Assembly (NCBI RefSeq): GCF_000383795.1
Contig: NZ_KB912728.1
Location: forward strand, 179,779 to 224,948
From: Saccharomonospora saliphila YIM 90502
GTDB taxonomy: Bacteria; Actinomycetota; Actinomycetes; Mycobacteriales; Pseudonocardiaceae
Length of the DNA: 45,170 nucleotides
Direction of reading: 5' to 3'
Part shown: positions 31,523-39,740 of the stretch, one piece after another
Layout: every line of letters starts with the position of its first letter
How positions within the stretch are numbered: position 1 is the first letter of the stretch
Translations under genes and position numbers: made by a program
Notes under the pieces: model-generated
Seen by the model: the letters and a program-made list of their open reading frames with translations, nothing else
What the model was told of the DNA's origin: nothing
Databases searched by the model: none

Positions 31523-33160
31523 ATGAAGGACTCAGTCATTCACAGGTCGATTCGAAAGCACGGCCTTCATCTCGGCATGGTGCCAAGGTGGGCCGTGGCC
31601 AGGAACCCCTCGACGGAGCTCACACTCGATCACGACCTGGACGCCGTCCCCGAGATGGGACGGCATCTGACCGTGGCCGAGCTCGCCGAGCACGTCGACG
31701 ACCTCGCGGGACGGCTGTGGACGGCCGGGGTCCGGGCCGGCGAACACGTCGCGATCCACAAGAGCGCCAACTTCGATGTCTGGATGCTCGCGACCGCGGC
31801 CGCGCAGACCGGAGCGGTTCCCGTGATGCTGTCGCCGGCGCTGGACGGCGCGACGGTCGGCGCGCTGCTGGAGCGGCTGGACAGACCACACCTGCTCAGC
31901 GACGCGACCAAGCTCGACGCGCTTGGTGAGGTCCCGGTCGGGGACCTCACCAAGCAGGTGATCACCGTGGCGGGCTCGGTGCCGGGGACCGTCTCGCTCG
32001 CCGAACTCGACGGTTCCGCGAGAGTCCGGCCGGTGCTCAACGGACCGGACGATCCCGCGATGATCACCCACACCTCCGGGACCACGGGGATTCCCAAACT
32101 GATCGTGCACACGCCCCGCAGCATGGGAACCCGGCTTCGGCCGCAGTGGTGGCTCCTCTCGTTGATCAGGAAGCAAGAGACCGTCGCCATCGACGTTCCC
32201 TTCGTGCACTCCCGGACGTTCGCGGCGATGTCCCTGGTGTTGCTCAAGGCGATGCCGACCCTGTTGCTGAACGACCCCGAGCCGGAACAGGCGGCCGAGT
32301 CCTTCGTCAGGCACCGGCCGGGACTGGTCGAAGCGCTGCCGAACGCGCTCATGGCATGGGAGAAGCTCGCCGACGACCCACGGAAGCCGTTCTCCTCGAT
32401 CAGGTACTTCAGCAGTACCTTCGACGCGATCCATCCCCGCACGATCGGTCGTATCCTCGACTCGTCCGACCGGCGGATGCCGTTGTTCGTGCAAATCTAC
32501 GGACAAAGCGAGGTGGGTCCGGCCGTCGGTCGGTTCTACCTGCGTCGGTTCCTCGACCGAGCGAACGGCCGCTGCGTCGGTTGGACCATGCCGGGCTGTG
32601 CGAAGGTCCGGGTGGTGAGCAGGGACGGCAACCCGCCGTCGAAGAACAATCCCGGACACATCGAGGTCGCGTGGCCGGGCCTGGCGAAGACCTACCACGG
32701 CGAGGCACAGCGGTACGCCACCAACCGCTACGGCGACTGGTGGCGTACCGGGGACATCGGTTACCGCACCAGGCTGGGCTGTCTGCACATGTTCGACCGG
32801 GAGATCGACATGATCGACGGAGTGCGCAGCACCTTGGAGGTCGAGGACCTGATTCTGGACCGGCTGGAGGAGCTGGGTGAGCTCGTGCTGGTCCGGGGTT
32901 CGGAGTCCGAGCCGATCCCGGTGTTGTGCACCAACGACGATCAGCCACTGGACCGGCAGCGCTGGCACGCGGCCGTGGGCGACCTGCCCCAACTGGCCGA
33001 GCCGGTGCAGTTGCCGGAGGCCGAACTGCCCAGGACCGCCACGTTGAAGGTGCAACGGGTCGAACTGTCCCGCACGCTCCGGGAGCGAATCGGACGTGCG
33101 CGAGACGTGTCGGCAGACGAGTGCGGTGAGCGAACAGCACGGAACGGAGCGAGCCAATGA
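31523..33160 (+). CDS. AMP-forming ligase of the ANL superfamily
   Basis: This protein has 545 residues. ATG 31523 follows AAGGGAG; a GTG at 31445 would overlap the isomerase gene. The nucleotide loop THTSGTTGIPK, the IYGQSEVGP motif, the GDWWRTGDIGYR hinge segment and a C-terminal Lys in RTATLKVQR are all present, so adenylation should work. ANL enzymes activate acids as acyl or aryl adenylates and CoA esters. No carrier protein or acid-forming gene is nearby. Some ANL relatives act as ATP-dependent diazotases on aromatic amines. With the aminotransferase in the cluster, that is a testable alternative. It overlaps the next gene by 4 nt. Confidence 0.85.
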   Translation: MKDSVIHRSIRKHGLHLGMVPRWAVARNPSTELTLDHDLDAVPEMGRHLTVAELAEHVDDLAGRLWTAGVRAGEHVAIHKSANFDVWMLATAAAQTGAVPVMLSPALDGATVGALLERLDRPHLLSDATKLDALGEVPVGDLTKQVITVAGSVPGTVSLAELDGSARVRPVLNGPDDPAMITHTSGTTGIPKLIVHTPRSMGTRLRPQWWLLSLIRKQETVAIDVPFVHSRTFAAMSLVLLKAMPTLLLNDPEPEQAAESFVRHRPGLVEALPNALMAWEKLADDPRKPFSSIRYFSSTFDAIHPRTIGRILDSSDRRMPLFVQIYGQSEVGPAVGRFYLRRFLDRANGRCVGWTMPGCAKVRVVSRDGNPPSKNNPGHIEVAWPGLAKTYHGEAQRYATNRYGDWWRTGDIGYRTRLGCLHMFDREIDMIDGVRSTLEVEDLILDRLEELGELVLVRGSESEPIPVLCTNDDQPLDRQRWHAAVGDLPQLAEPVQLPEAELPRTATLKVQRVELSRTLRERIGRARDVSADECGERTARNGASQ

Positions 33161-34227
33161 CACGGGAAGCCACACTCGCGCGGTTGCGCGAGTACATGGT
33201 GGGCCCCACGCGTTTCATGACCCTGCTGTCCTGCGTCGAGCTGGGCATCATCGACAGGCTTCGGGAGAAGCCGGGCATGACCGCGGCCGAGCTGGGAGAC
33301 ACGGTCGGCGTCAAACCCGATGCGGTCGAGCAGCTCTTGCACCTGCTCGTCAAGGAGGGCTTCGTCGCCCACGACGACAGCTCCGGGGGCTACACTCTCG
33401 ACGCCCTGGCGGAGGTGCCGGAAGCAGACCTCCGGCGTGCCCACTCCTACATGAACCTGATCAAGGTCGTGGCGCTGAGGCAACTGTTCTACCTGCCCGA
33501 GAGCGCGCGGGAGGCAGTTCCGGTCGGTCTGCGGGAACTCTACGGGCACGAAGGCACCCTGTACGACGCCGTGGCCGAGCACAGAGACCTGCGTGCGGCA
33601 TGGGCGCCGTTGATGAACACCGTCACGGCCAACACCGATCCCTGGTTCTTCGACAACATCGACATACCTCCCAAGGCGCGGGTGCTCGACCTCGCCGGAA
33701 ACACCGGCATCGGTGCGATCCATACGCACAAGATGACGTCCTCGCCGGACATCCACGTCACCACCTTCGATCTGCCGGAAAAGCGTGAGGAGTGCCTGGA
33801 GAACTTCAGGCAACACGGCGTGGAGGAGGACTCCTCGTTCATCGGTGGTGATGTCTTCGAAGGCGTTCCCGAAGGGTTCGACATCGTCCTGATCAAGCAC
33901 TTCCTGGACATGTTCGACCAGGACGACGTGTTCCGCATCCTCAACGGGGTGCACAAGTCGCTCGACGTCGGCGGGCAGGTCAACATCCTCGTGCCGGTCT
34001 ACCCTGAGGACGTACGCAGTCCCGACAACTACAATGTGGACTTTTTCCCCGCCTTCTTTCTCGGCTGTACGATGGGCCAGGGTGGACCGCAGAAGCTGTC
34101 CACCTACCAGAGTTGGTTGCGGGAGTGCGGGTTCGAGGTGACCAAGACCGTCACGAGGGATCCGGCCGATGTGCCACCCGACGTGATCCCGCAACAGGGG
34201 ATCCTGTGCGCGACGAAGGTCGAGTGA
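33157..34227 (+). CDS. SAM-dependent methyltransferase (plant-type O-methyltransferase family 2)
   Basis: This protein has 356 residues from ATG 33157, coupled to the ligase gene by ATGA. Residues 1-100 are a dimerisation winged helix (LSCVELGIIDRLREKPGMTA, VEQLLHLLVKEGFV). The SAM domain follows, with VLDLAGNTGIGAIHTH at motif I, less glycine-rich than the usual DxGGGxG. Then come TTFDLPEKREE, VLIKHFLDMFDQDD and LRECGFEVTKT. In the catalytic region DIVLIKHFLDMF keeps a His, as in O-methyltransferases. In related meroterpenoid clusters a methyltransferase alkylates the naphthoquinone on oxygen or carbon; which one cannot be settled here. Confidence 0.85.
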   Translation: MTREATLARLREYMVGPTRFMTLLSCVELGIIDRLREKPGMTAAELGDTVGVKPDAVEQLLHLLVKEGFVAHDDSSGGYTLDALAEVPEADLRRAHSYMNLIKVVALRQLFYLPESAREAVPVGLRELYGHEGTLYDAVAEHRDLRAAWAPLMNTVTANTDPWFFDNIDIPPKARVLDLAGNTGIGAIHTHKMTSSPDIHVTTFDLPEKREECLENFRQHGVEEDSSFIGGDVFEGVPEGFDIVLIKHFLDMFDQDDVFRILNGVHKSLDVGGQVNILVPVYPEDVRSPDNYNVDFFPAFFLGCTMGQGGPQKLSTYQSWLRECGFEVTKTVTRDPADVPPDVIPQQGILCATKVE

Positions 34228-34363
34228 CCGGCGCGACCGCCCCTTTTCGAGGATCACGGACCAGGGTCGACGCGGAGGGTGCGCGGGAGAGCGGTCGGTC
34301 ACTGTTGCCGTCCTGCTCTCCCACGCGGTCGAACGAGCACCGGACCCGACCATTGGAGGAGAT

Positions 34364-35293
34364 GTGCCCAAGGACGCCGACCCGAGAAGCAGCGTGTACT
34401 CGGCGATCGAGGAGGCGGCCGGCCTGATGGGAGCGCCCTGCTCACGGGAGCGGGTGTGGCCGATCCTGACCGCGTACGGGGACGGCATCAGCGAGGCCGG
34501 GATCGTGTTCAGTGTGCAGACGGGCGAACGTCATGCCGGCGAGCTCGACTACACCATCACGGTTCCCGCGGACGGCCCCGACCCGTACACCTCGGCTCTG
34601 TCGAACGGATTCCTCGAGGCCACGCAGCACCCGGTCGGCACCCTGCTCTCGGACATCCGGGCTCGATGTCACATCAGCGAGTACTTCATCGACTGCGGAG
34701 TCGTCGGCGGTTTCAACAAGGTCTACGCGCACTTCCCGCACGACCCGCTGAGCGTGGAGCGACTCGCCGAGGTCCCGTCCCTCCCGCGTTCGCTGGCCGA
34801 CAACCTCGGCTTTTTCCTGCGTCACGCGTTACGCGACGTGGCGATGATCGCGATCGACTACCGGAAGAAGACCGTCAACCTGTACTTCGCACAGCTGTCC
34901 GCCGAGTGCCTTCGTTCGGCCAACATCCGGGCGATGCTCCGGGAGAGCGGGCTTTCGGAGCTCGACGGACCGATGTTGGACTTCGCCCTGGGTTCCTTCA
35001 GGATCTATGTGACCCTGGCGTGGGACTCCGCGGGGGTCGAGCGGATTTCGTTCGCTTCCCTGATGAGCAGCGGCTGGGTGAACGCGGCTCTGTCGGAGTT
35101 TCCGGTTCGGATCGAACCCGAGATCGAGCGGTTCGTGAAGAACGCGCCACAGGCCTACTCCGGTGATCGCGTGCGGATTCTGGCGATCAAGTCGTCCCCT
35201 GGCGACGAGTGCCTCAACTTCGGGTCGTACTACCAGATCTCGCCGGTCGTGCGGAATCTGCTGGCGGCGCGGGCGGGCGACGCGGAACAGTGA
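34364..35293 (+). CDS. ABBA-fold aromatic prenyltransferase (CloQ/NphB family), copy 2
   Basis: This protein has 309 residues from GTG 34364, close behind TTGGAGGA. Matching blocks with copy 1 include ILTAYGDGISEAGIVFSV, GELDYTITVPADGPDPYTSA, VVGGFNKVYAHFP, IAIDYRKKTVNLYF, RIYVTLAWDSAGVERISFAS and FPVRIEPEIERFVKN. Many substrate-pocket positions differ between the copies, so it may use another acceptor position, another prenyl donor, or act after the methyltransferase encoded just before it. The pair suggests a doubly prenylated product or alternative products. Confidence 0.92.
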   Translation: MPKDADPRSSVYSAIEEAAGLMGAPCSRERVWPILTAYGDGISEAGIVFSVQTGERHAGELDYTITVPADGPDPYTSALSNGFLEATQHPVGTLLSDIRARCHISEYFIDCGVVGGFNKVYAHFPHDPLSVERLAEVPSLPRSLADNLGFFLRHALRDVAMIAIDYRKKTVNLYFAQLSAECLRSANIRAMLRESGLSELDGPMLDFALGSFRIYVTLAWDSAGVERISFASLMSSGWVNAALSEFPVRIEPEIERFVKNAPQAYSGDRVRILAIKSSPGDECLNFGSYYQISPVVRNLLAARAGDAEQ

Positions 35294-35513
35294 CGGCTCC
35301 TCGGCGAGGGTGGCGCGAGGCCCCACGGCGAAGCACGTACCCGGTTGAACAAGTGAAACTACCGGTTCACCGGCTTTCCGGAGTTGTGATGTCGCGAGGC
35401 CCTGACGGAGTTGTGGCAAGATCAGCTAGGCCGGTATATTGCGCTGCCGAGCAGCGGCACATGGCGCGTCGTCGGCCACTGGGGATCGCCACGATGTTAA
35501 GGAGAAGGAGTTC

Positions 35514-35897
35514 ATGAACCTGGCTCTGTGGATCGTCACCGGACTGCTGGCGGTGGTCATGGTGGTCGGCGGGACGACGAAGCTGTTCATCCCGAGGGAG
35601 AAGTTGGCCGCGACCACCCACGGGGGTTGGACCAACGACTTCAGTGACGGGTTCGTCAAGACCCTGGGAGCCGTCGAATTCCTCGCGGCGATCGGCATCG
35701 TGGTGCCGGCCGTGGTGAACATCGCGACGTTCATGGTTCCGGTGACCGCTGTCTGCTGGGTGTTGCTGATGATCGGTGCGATGATCACGCACCTTCGTCG
35801 TCAGGAGAAGCTTCCCGTCGCCGCGAACCTGATCTACCTGGCGATGGCTGCTTTCGTGGCATGGGGCCGCTTCGGGCCCGAGTCCTTCACCGGCTGA
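35514..35897 (+). CDS. DoxX-like integral membrane protein
   Basis: This protein has 127 residues; ATG 35514 follows AAGGAGAAGGAG. Four membrane helices are visible: ALWIVTGLLAVVMVVGGTTK, VKTLGAVEFLAAIGIVVPAV, TFMVPVTAVCWVLLMIGAMI and ANLIYLAMAAFVAWG. DoxX relatives are linked to quinone or thiol redox chemistry in the membrane. Its location inside a naphthoquinone cluster, followed by a hairpin, suggests a role in handling or protecting against the quinone. This is inference, and it may also be an unrelated passenger. Confidence 0.82.
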   Translation: MNLALWIVTGLLAVVMVVGGTTKLFIPREKLAATTHGGWTNDFSDGFVKTLGAVEFLAAIGIVVPAVVNIATFMVPVTAVCWVLLMIGAMITHLRRQEKLPVAANLIYLAMAAFVAWGRFGPESFTG

Positions 35898-35920
35898 TCC
35901 AGCCAGCCCCATAGCGAAGA

Positions 35921-35964
35921 AGGCCCTCGCCTCCCTCCCGGCCGAAAAGAGGGAGCGGGGGCCT
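35921..35964. terminator. Stem-loop after DoxX-like gene
   Basis: AGGCCCTCGCCTCCCTC (35921-35937) pairs imperfectly with GAGGGAGCGGGGGCCT (35949-35964), with a short AAAA-containing loop. It lies 23 nt after the stop and would end the first transcript of the cluster. Confidence 0.6.
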
Positions 35965-36453
35965 ACGCCAGGATCTCCGCCGTTTCGACCCGCGTAACCG
36001 TGTCCGTTCCCGGCAGTAGGGACGAAGGCGCCGGGAATTCGGGCGGAGACGAGAATACCCGGGCCCGGTCACCGTCGGCGGGCGCTCCCGGACCACAACG
36101 TCGCGGGCTGCGTCGTCCGCGTTGGTGGCCGGGCCCAGTTGTTGTCCTCGCCGGACGTTCGGCGCCGGTCGGCGCGGCGTACCCGCGGCGCGAGGGCAGG
36201 AAGCCCGAGCGATGCCGGATGTCGGCGGCGGTCGATCGCGTCGCCGGGGTCGGAGTCGCACTCGGATTTCGTGAGCGACGCCGGTCGTCGTGTGGCACGG
36301 AGCGGGCGTACCGGACGACACGACACAGTGCCACCTCCCGGCCCCGGTCCGGGAGGTAACAACGCTGTCGTCGACGCTGTGCGGCGCAGCTGAGCGAATC
36401 ACCGTGAAGATGCGTACGAATCAGGGGTAATCCCCCGGAAGGTAGATTCGGGT
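35965..36453. other. Intergenic region before the type III PKS gene
   Basis: About 490 nt without a supported gene; the frames seen are GC-rich shadows. The last 60 nt are AT-richer and contain GGGGTAATCCCCC and a GGAAGG ribosome site at about 36438, so the PKS gene probably has its own promoter here. Confidence 0.4.
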
Positions 36454-37503
36454 ATGCCAGTTCTATGTCGGCCGTCGGTGAGAGTTCCGGAACATGTCAT
36501 CACGATGGAGGAAACACTCGATTTCGCCCAGAGAGTGCATTCCGGAAAACCGCAGTTATCACTTGCTTGTCGGTTGATCCAGAACACCGGTGTTCGAAAA
36601 AGGCATATCGTACAGCCTATCGAGCAGACGCTTCGTCATCCCGGTTTCGAGGAACGCAACCGGATCTACGAAGCCGAGTCGAAGAAGCGTGTTCCCGAGG
36701 TGGTCGAGGAAGCACTGTCGAATGCCGATCTGGCGGCCCGTGATATCGACGCTATCGTATACGTGTCGTGCACCGGGTTCTTGATGCCGTCCCTGACCGC
36801 ATGGATGATCAATACCATGGGTTTTCGTTCCGACACGCGGCAGATCCCTATCGCGCAGCTGGGTTGCGCCGCGGGTGGTGCGGCGATCAACCGGGCCCAT
36901 GACTTCTGCGCCGCCCATCCCGAGAGCAACGTGCTGATCGTTGCCTGCGAGTTCTGCTCGTTGTGTTACCAGCCTGAGGACGACGATGTGAGTTCATTGC
37001 TGTCCGACGGGTTGTTCGGGGACGCTGTGGCGGCGGCGGTGGTGCGAGGGTCCGGGGGTGTGGGAGTGTCGCTGGAGCGGAACTCCTCGTATCTCATCCC
37101 CGGGACCGAGGACTGGATCTCCTACGCCGTGCGTGACACCGGCTTTCATTTCCGGCTGGATCGGCGGGTTCCCGGCACGATGGAACCCCTCGCGCCGGTT
37201 CTGGATGAGTTCGCGGCAGGGCACGGCTGGGACGTCCGTGACCTCGATTTCTACATCATTCATGCCGGTGGCCCTCGGATCTTGGACGACCTCGCGAAGT
37301 TCCTCGACGTCGATCGCAAGATGTTCCGCCACAGTTGGGCGACTCTGGTCGAGTACGGCAACATCGCGAGCGCGGTCGTGCTCGATGCGCTGCGGCGGCT
37401 GTTCGAGGAGGACGCCCCGTCCCCGGCAGCGTCCGGAATGGTCGCCGGTTTCGGCCCCGGAATCACCGCCGAGATGGCGGTGGGTAGCTGGGTCGTCGAC
37501 TGA
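36454..37503 (+). CDS. rppA: Type III polyketide synthase, 1,3,6,8-tetrahydroxynaphthalene synthase
   Basis: This protein has 349 residues, with ATG 36454 after GGAAGG. The sequence follows streptomycete RppA from start to end. The catalytic triad falls at exactly the positions known for the S. coelicolor enzyme: Cys138 in QLGCAAGGAA, His270 in IIHAGGPRIL and Asn303 in EYGNIAS. Cys106 in YVSCTGF, typical of THN synthases, is also present. The reaction condenses five malonyl-CoA to 1,3,6,8-tetrahydroxynaphthalene, which oxidises to flaviolin. It supplies the aromatic core for the cupin, aminotransferase, methyltransferase and prenyltransferase genes upstream. It lies after a terminator, so it is likely a separate transcript. 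Confidence 0.96.
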   Translation: MPVLCRPSVRVPEHVITMEETLDFAQRVHSGKPQLSLACRLIQNTGVRKRHIVQPIEQTLRHPGFEERNRIYEAESKKRVPEVVEEALSNADLAARDIDAIVYVSCTGFLMPSLTAWMINTMGFRSDTRQIPIAQLGCAAGGAAINRAHDFCAAHPESNVLIVACEFCSLCYQPEDDDVSSLLSDGLFGDAVAAAVVRGSGGVGVSLERNSSYLIPGTEDWISYAVRDTGFHFRLDRRVPGTMEPLAPVLDEFAAGHGWDVRDLDFYIIHAGGPRILDDLAKFLDVDRKMFRHSWATLVEYGNIASAVVLDALRRLFEEDAPSPAASGMVAGFGPGITAEMAVGSWVVD

Positions 37504-37751
37504 CCGGTCGGCGTCCCGTCTCCTCCGTACGCGATGACCACGCGACGGTACGAGCCGTCTCGTTGCTTTCGTGGCCGGGGGAGAACACACTGAAAAGGCG
37601 TGGGCGACTCCGCCGAAACGTCGTCGGCGCCTTCTCGAGCGATGCGTGAATCGGCCGGTTCTGTGGCCGATCACCGCGATCGGCGCATTCCCGGAAAAGA
37701 CCCGGACCACGATCGCCGATCGATTCTCCGACGAAGAAAGGACCACATCTC

Positions 37752-39302
37752 ATGGCTGCCTCCGAACCCTCCTCCCGCTTCGTGCTCCAGCGGAGGTCGT
37801 TGCTCGCCGGAGCCGCCGCGGCGGCGACGCTTCTCCCTCTGGGCAACGTCGGTGTCGCGACCGCCGCGCCGTCCGTGCGCTCGTCGTCGGGATCGACCAG
37901 TGAGTTCGACCTCGACACCGGAAACTTCATCCAGTACCTCTCCAAGAACGCCGACACCTCCGCCGTCTCCGAGTTCATCGCGCCCATGGACGTGACGATC
38001 CTCATCCGGTACACCTGCATGGCGCACAACGCGTGGTTCGACGCGTTGGCGCCCTACCACCCGACGGCGGTCGGCGTGTACTCCGACCTCGGGCGTCGCC
38101 CCGCCAGTGAGTCGGAGACCAACAGGAACAAGAACATCGCCGCTCTGTACTCCTGGCGCCACGTGATGGAAAGCGTGGTGCCCGCGGGTATGCCGACGTT
38201 CCGGAACCTGATGAACTCCTTCGGACTCGACCCCGACGACGATTCGGAGGACCCGACCACTCCGGTCGGCATCGGAAACCTGGCCGGTAAGGCCGTCGTC
38301 GAAGCCCGGTTGCGGGACGGGATGAACCAGCTCGGCGACAAGGGAGTCCGATACCACGGCAAGCCCTACAGGGACTACACCGGCTACCAGCCGGTGAACA
38401 CCGCGTACGAACTGAACGATCCGTCCCACTGGCAGCCGCAGCTTCTGGAGCACGGCCGTCGCCTCGGAGACGGCGACGGTGACATGGGCATGTTCATGAC
38501 CCAGGTCTTCACCACGCCGCAAATGCGCCTGGTGACGCCGTACACGTACAAGGATCCGAGCGGGTTCAGCATCCCGGTGCCCAAGCACACCGACCACACC
38601 AACGAGGGCCTGTACAAGAAGGTGGTGGACAGGGTGCTGGCGGCCTCGGCCGCGCTCACCGAAGAACAGAAGCTGAAGGCGGAGTTCTTCGACAACAAGT
38701 TCCTCGGTGTCGGTAAGTCGGTTCTCGCCGCGGCCGAGACTCATGATCTCGACCTGGACGGCTGGGTCCAGCTGCTCATGGTGACCGGGGTGGCGCTGTT
38801 GGACTCGCTTATCGCGTGCTGGCACTACAAGCACGAGTACAACGTCGTGCGCCCGTTCAGCGCGATCCGGCACGTCTACGGAACCAACACGGTGACCGCG
38901 TGGGGCGGGGCCGGTGTGGGCACCGTCAACGACATGCCTGCCAACGAGTGGGCCAGTTACCTCAACGTCGGCAACCATCCCGAGTACCCTTCCGCCTCCA
39001 CGACGGTCATCTCCGCTGAGGCGCAGGCGGCGCGTCGCTTCCTCGGCTCCGACGTTCTGGACTGGACCTACACCTATTCCGCCGGCTCGTCGCTGGTGGA
39101 GCCGGGAATCACCCCGGCCAACGACTATCAGCTTCACTGGGACACCTGGACCGACTTCGTTCAGGACAGCAGTAGCAGCCGGGTGTGGGGCGGGGTGCAC
39201 TTCGCGGAGTCGGCCGAGAACTCCATCGGATTCGGTACGCAGTTCGGCGACCGGGCTCACGAGTTCGTGCAGCGACACCTCGACGGCAACGTCAGCAAGT
39301 AA
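37752..39302 (+). CDS. Vanadium-dependent haloperoxidase family protein (NapH-like), Tat signal
   Basis: This protein has 516 residues from ATG 37752. A twin-arginine signal lies at residues 14-30 (LQRRSLLAG then an Ala-rich core). The vanadate-binding set is mostly kept: Lys360 and Arg367 in YKHEYNVVRP, and Arg477 and His483 in RVWGGVHFAESAENS. The central motif, PSGH in fungal enzymes, reads PSAS here (413-416), so the usual acid-base His is missing. Napyradiomycin-type pathways use several such proteins for chlorination, cyclisation or a non-redox ketol rearrangement. This one could be a halogenase or a NapH3-like isomerase. It follows the RppA gene by 248 nt and ends the cluster with a strong terminator. 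Confidence 0.88.
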   Translation: MAASEPSSRFVLQRRSLLAGAAAAATLLPLGNVGVATAAPSVRSSSGSTSEFDLDTGNFIQYLSKNADTSAVSEFIAPMDVTILIRYTCMAHNAWFDALAPYHPTAVGVYSDLGRRPASESETNRNKNIAALYSWRHVMESVVPAGMPTFRNLMNSFGLDPDDDSEDPTTPVGIGNLAGKAVVEARLRDGMNQLGDKGVRYHGKPYRDYTGYQPVNTAYELNDPSHWQPQLLEHGRRLGDGDGDMGMFMTQVFTTPQMRLVTPYTYKDPSGFSIPVPKHTDHTNEGLYKKVVDRVLAASAALTEEQKLKAEFFDNKFLGVGKSVLAAAETHDLDLDGWVQLLMVTGVALLDSLIACWHYKHEYNVVRPFSAIRHVYGTNTVTAWGGAGVGTVNDMPANEWASYLNVGNHPEYPSASTTVISAEAQAARRFLGSDVLDWTYTYSAGSSLVEPGITPANDYQLHWDTWTDFVQDSSSSRVWGGVHFAESAENSIGFGTQFGDRAHEFVQRHLDGNVSK

Positions 39303-39362
39303 CGCGCCTCGTGCGGCCACCGGCAGGACGACACGCCCGGTCTCCACACCGGGTCTCTGCCG

Positions 39363-39406
39363 GGTTCCACGGTGCCCGTTCCGCGAAGGACGGGCACCGT
39401 GGAACC
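39363..39406. terminator. Strong terminator after haloperoxidase gene
   Basis: GGTTCCACGGTGCCCGT (39363-39379) and its exact complement at 39390-39406 make a 17-bp stem with a 10-nt loop, 61 nt after the stop. It marks the likely right boundary of the naphthoquinone cluster. Confidence 0.85.
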
Positions 39407-39740
39407 GGACCGCTCGCCTGCCGGTGCACCGCGAGGCGCTGAATCGTTCGGAAAAGACCGGGAACGGATTCGGCGCGCGGACCGGACCGGGGAGTGCCGG
39501 GGCAGCGACGGGTTCTCGGGTGGACGCCGCCCGGGCGCCTGTGCTGCCCCGGCGCTCCTCAGCGGCCCGGCCGGAGGCCGCGCGCCCCCGGAAGTCGGCA
39601 CGGTGTGACGCGGTTCGCTCCGGATGCGACGCCGGGGCGGCGTGCTGCCGCTATCGTGACCCGCATGGTCGGCACTGAGCGTTCCGCGACCGCGGATGAC
39701 AGCTTGTGGCGTCAGTGTCGACGGCTGAGGAAGGCACCCG
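39407..39740. other. Intergenic stretch
   Basis: About 330 nt with no gene I can support. It contains GC-rich shadow frames only and must include the promoter of the LLM oxidoreductase gene. Confidence 0.4.

Noticed and set aside
31532-34488. Two long minus-strand open frames (about 547 and 515 codons) opposite the ligase and methyltransferase genes
   Set aside because: The plus-strand products have catalytic motifs and ribosome sites; the minus frames give His/Arg/Val-rich protein without domain character.
35887-36402. Open frames on both strands in the gap before the PKS gene
   Set aside because: No ribosome site, no family resemblance, and heavy Arg/Pro/Gly composition typical of non-coding GC-rich DNA.
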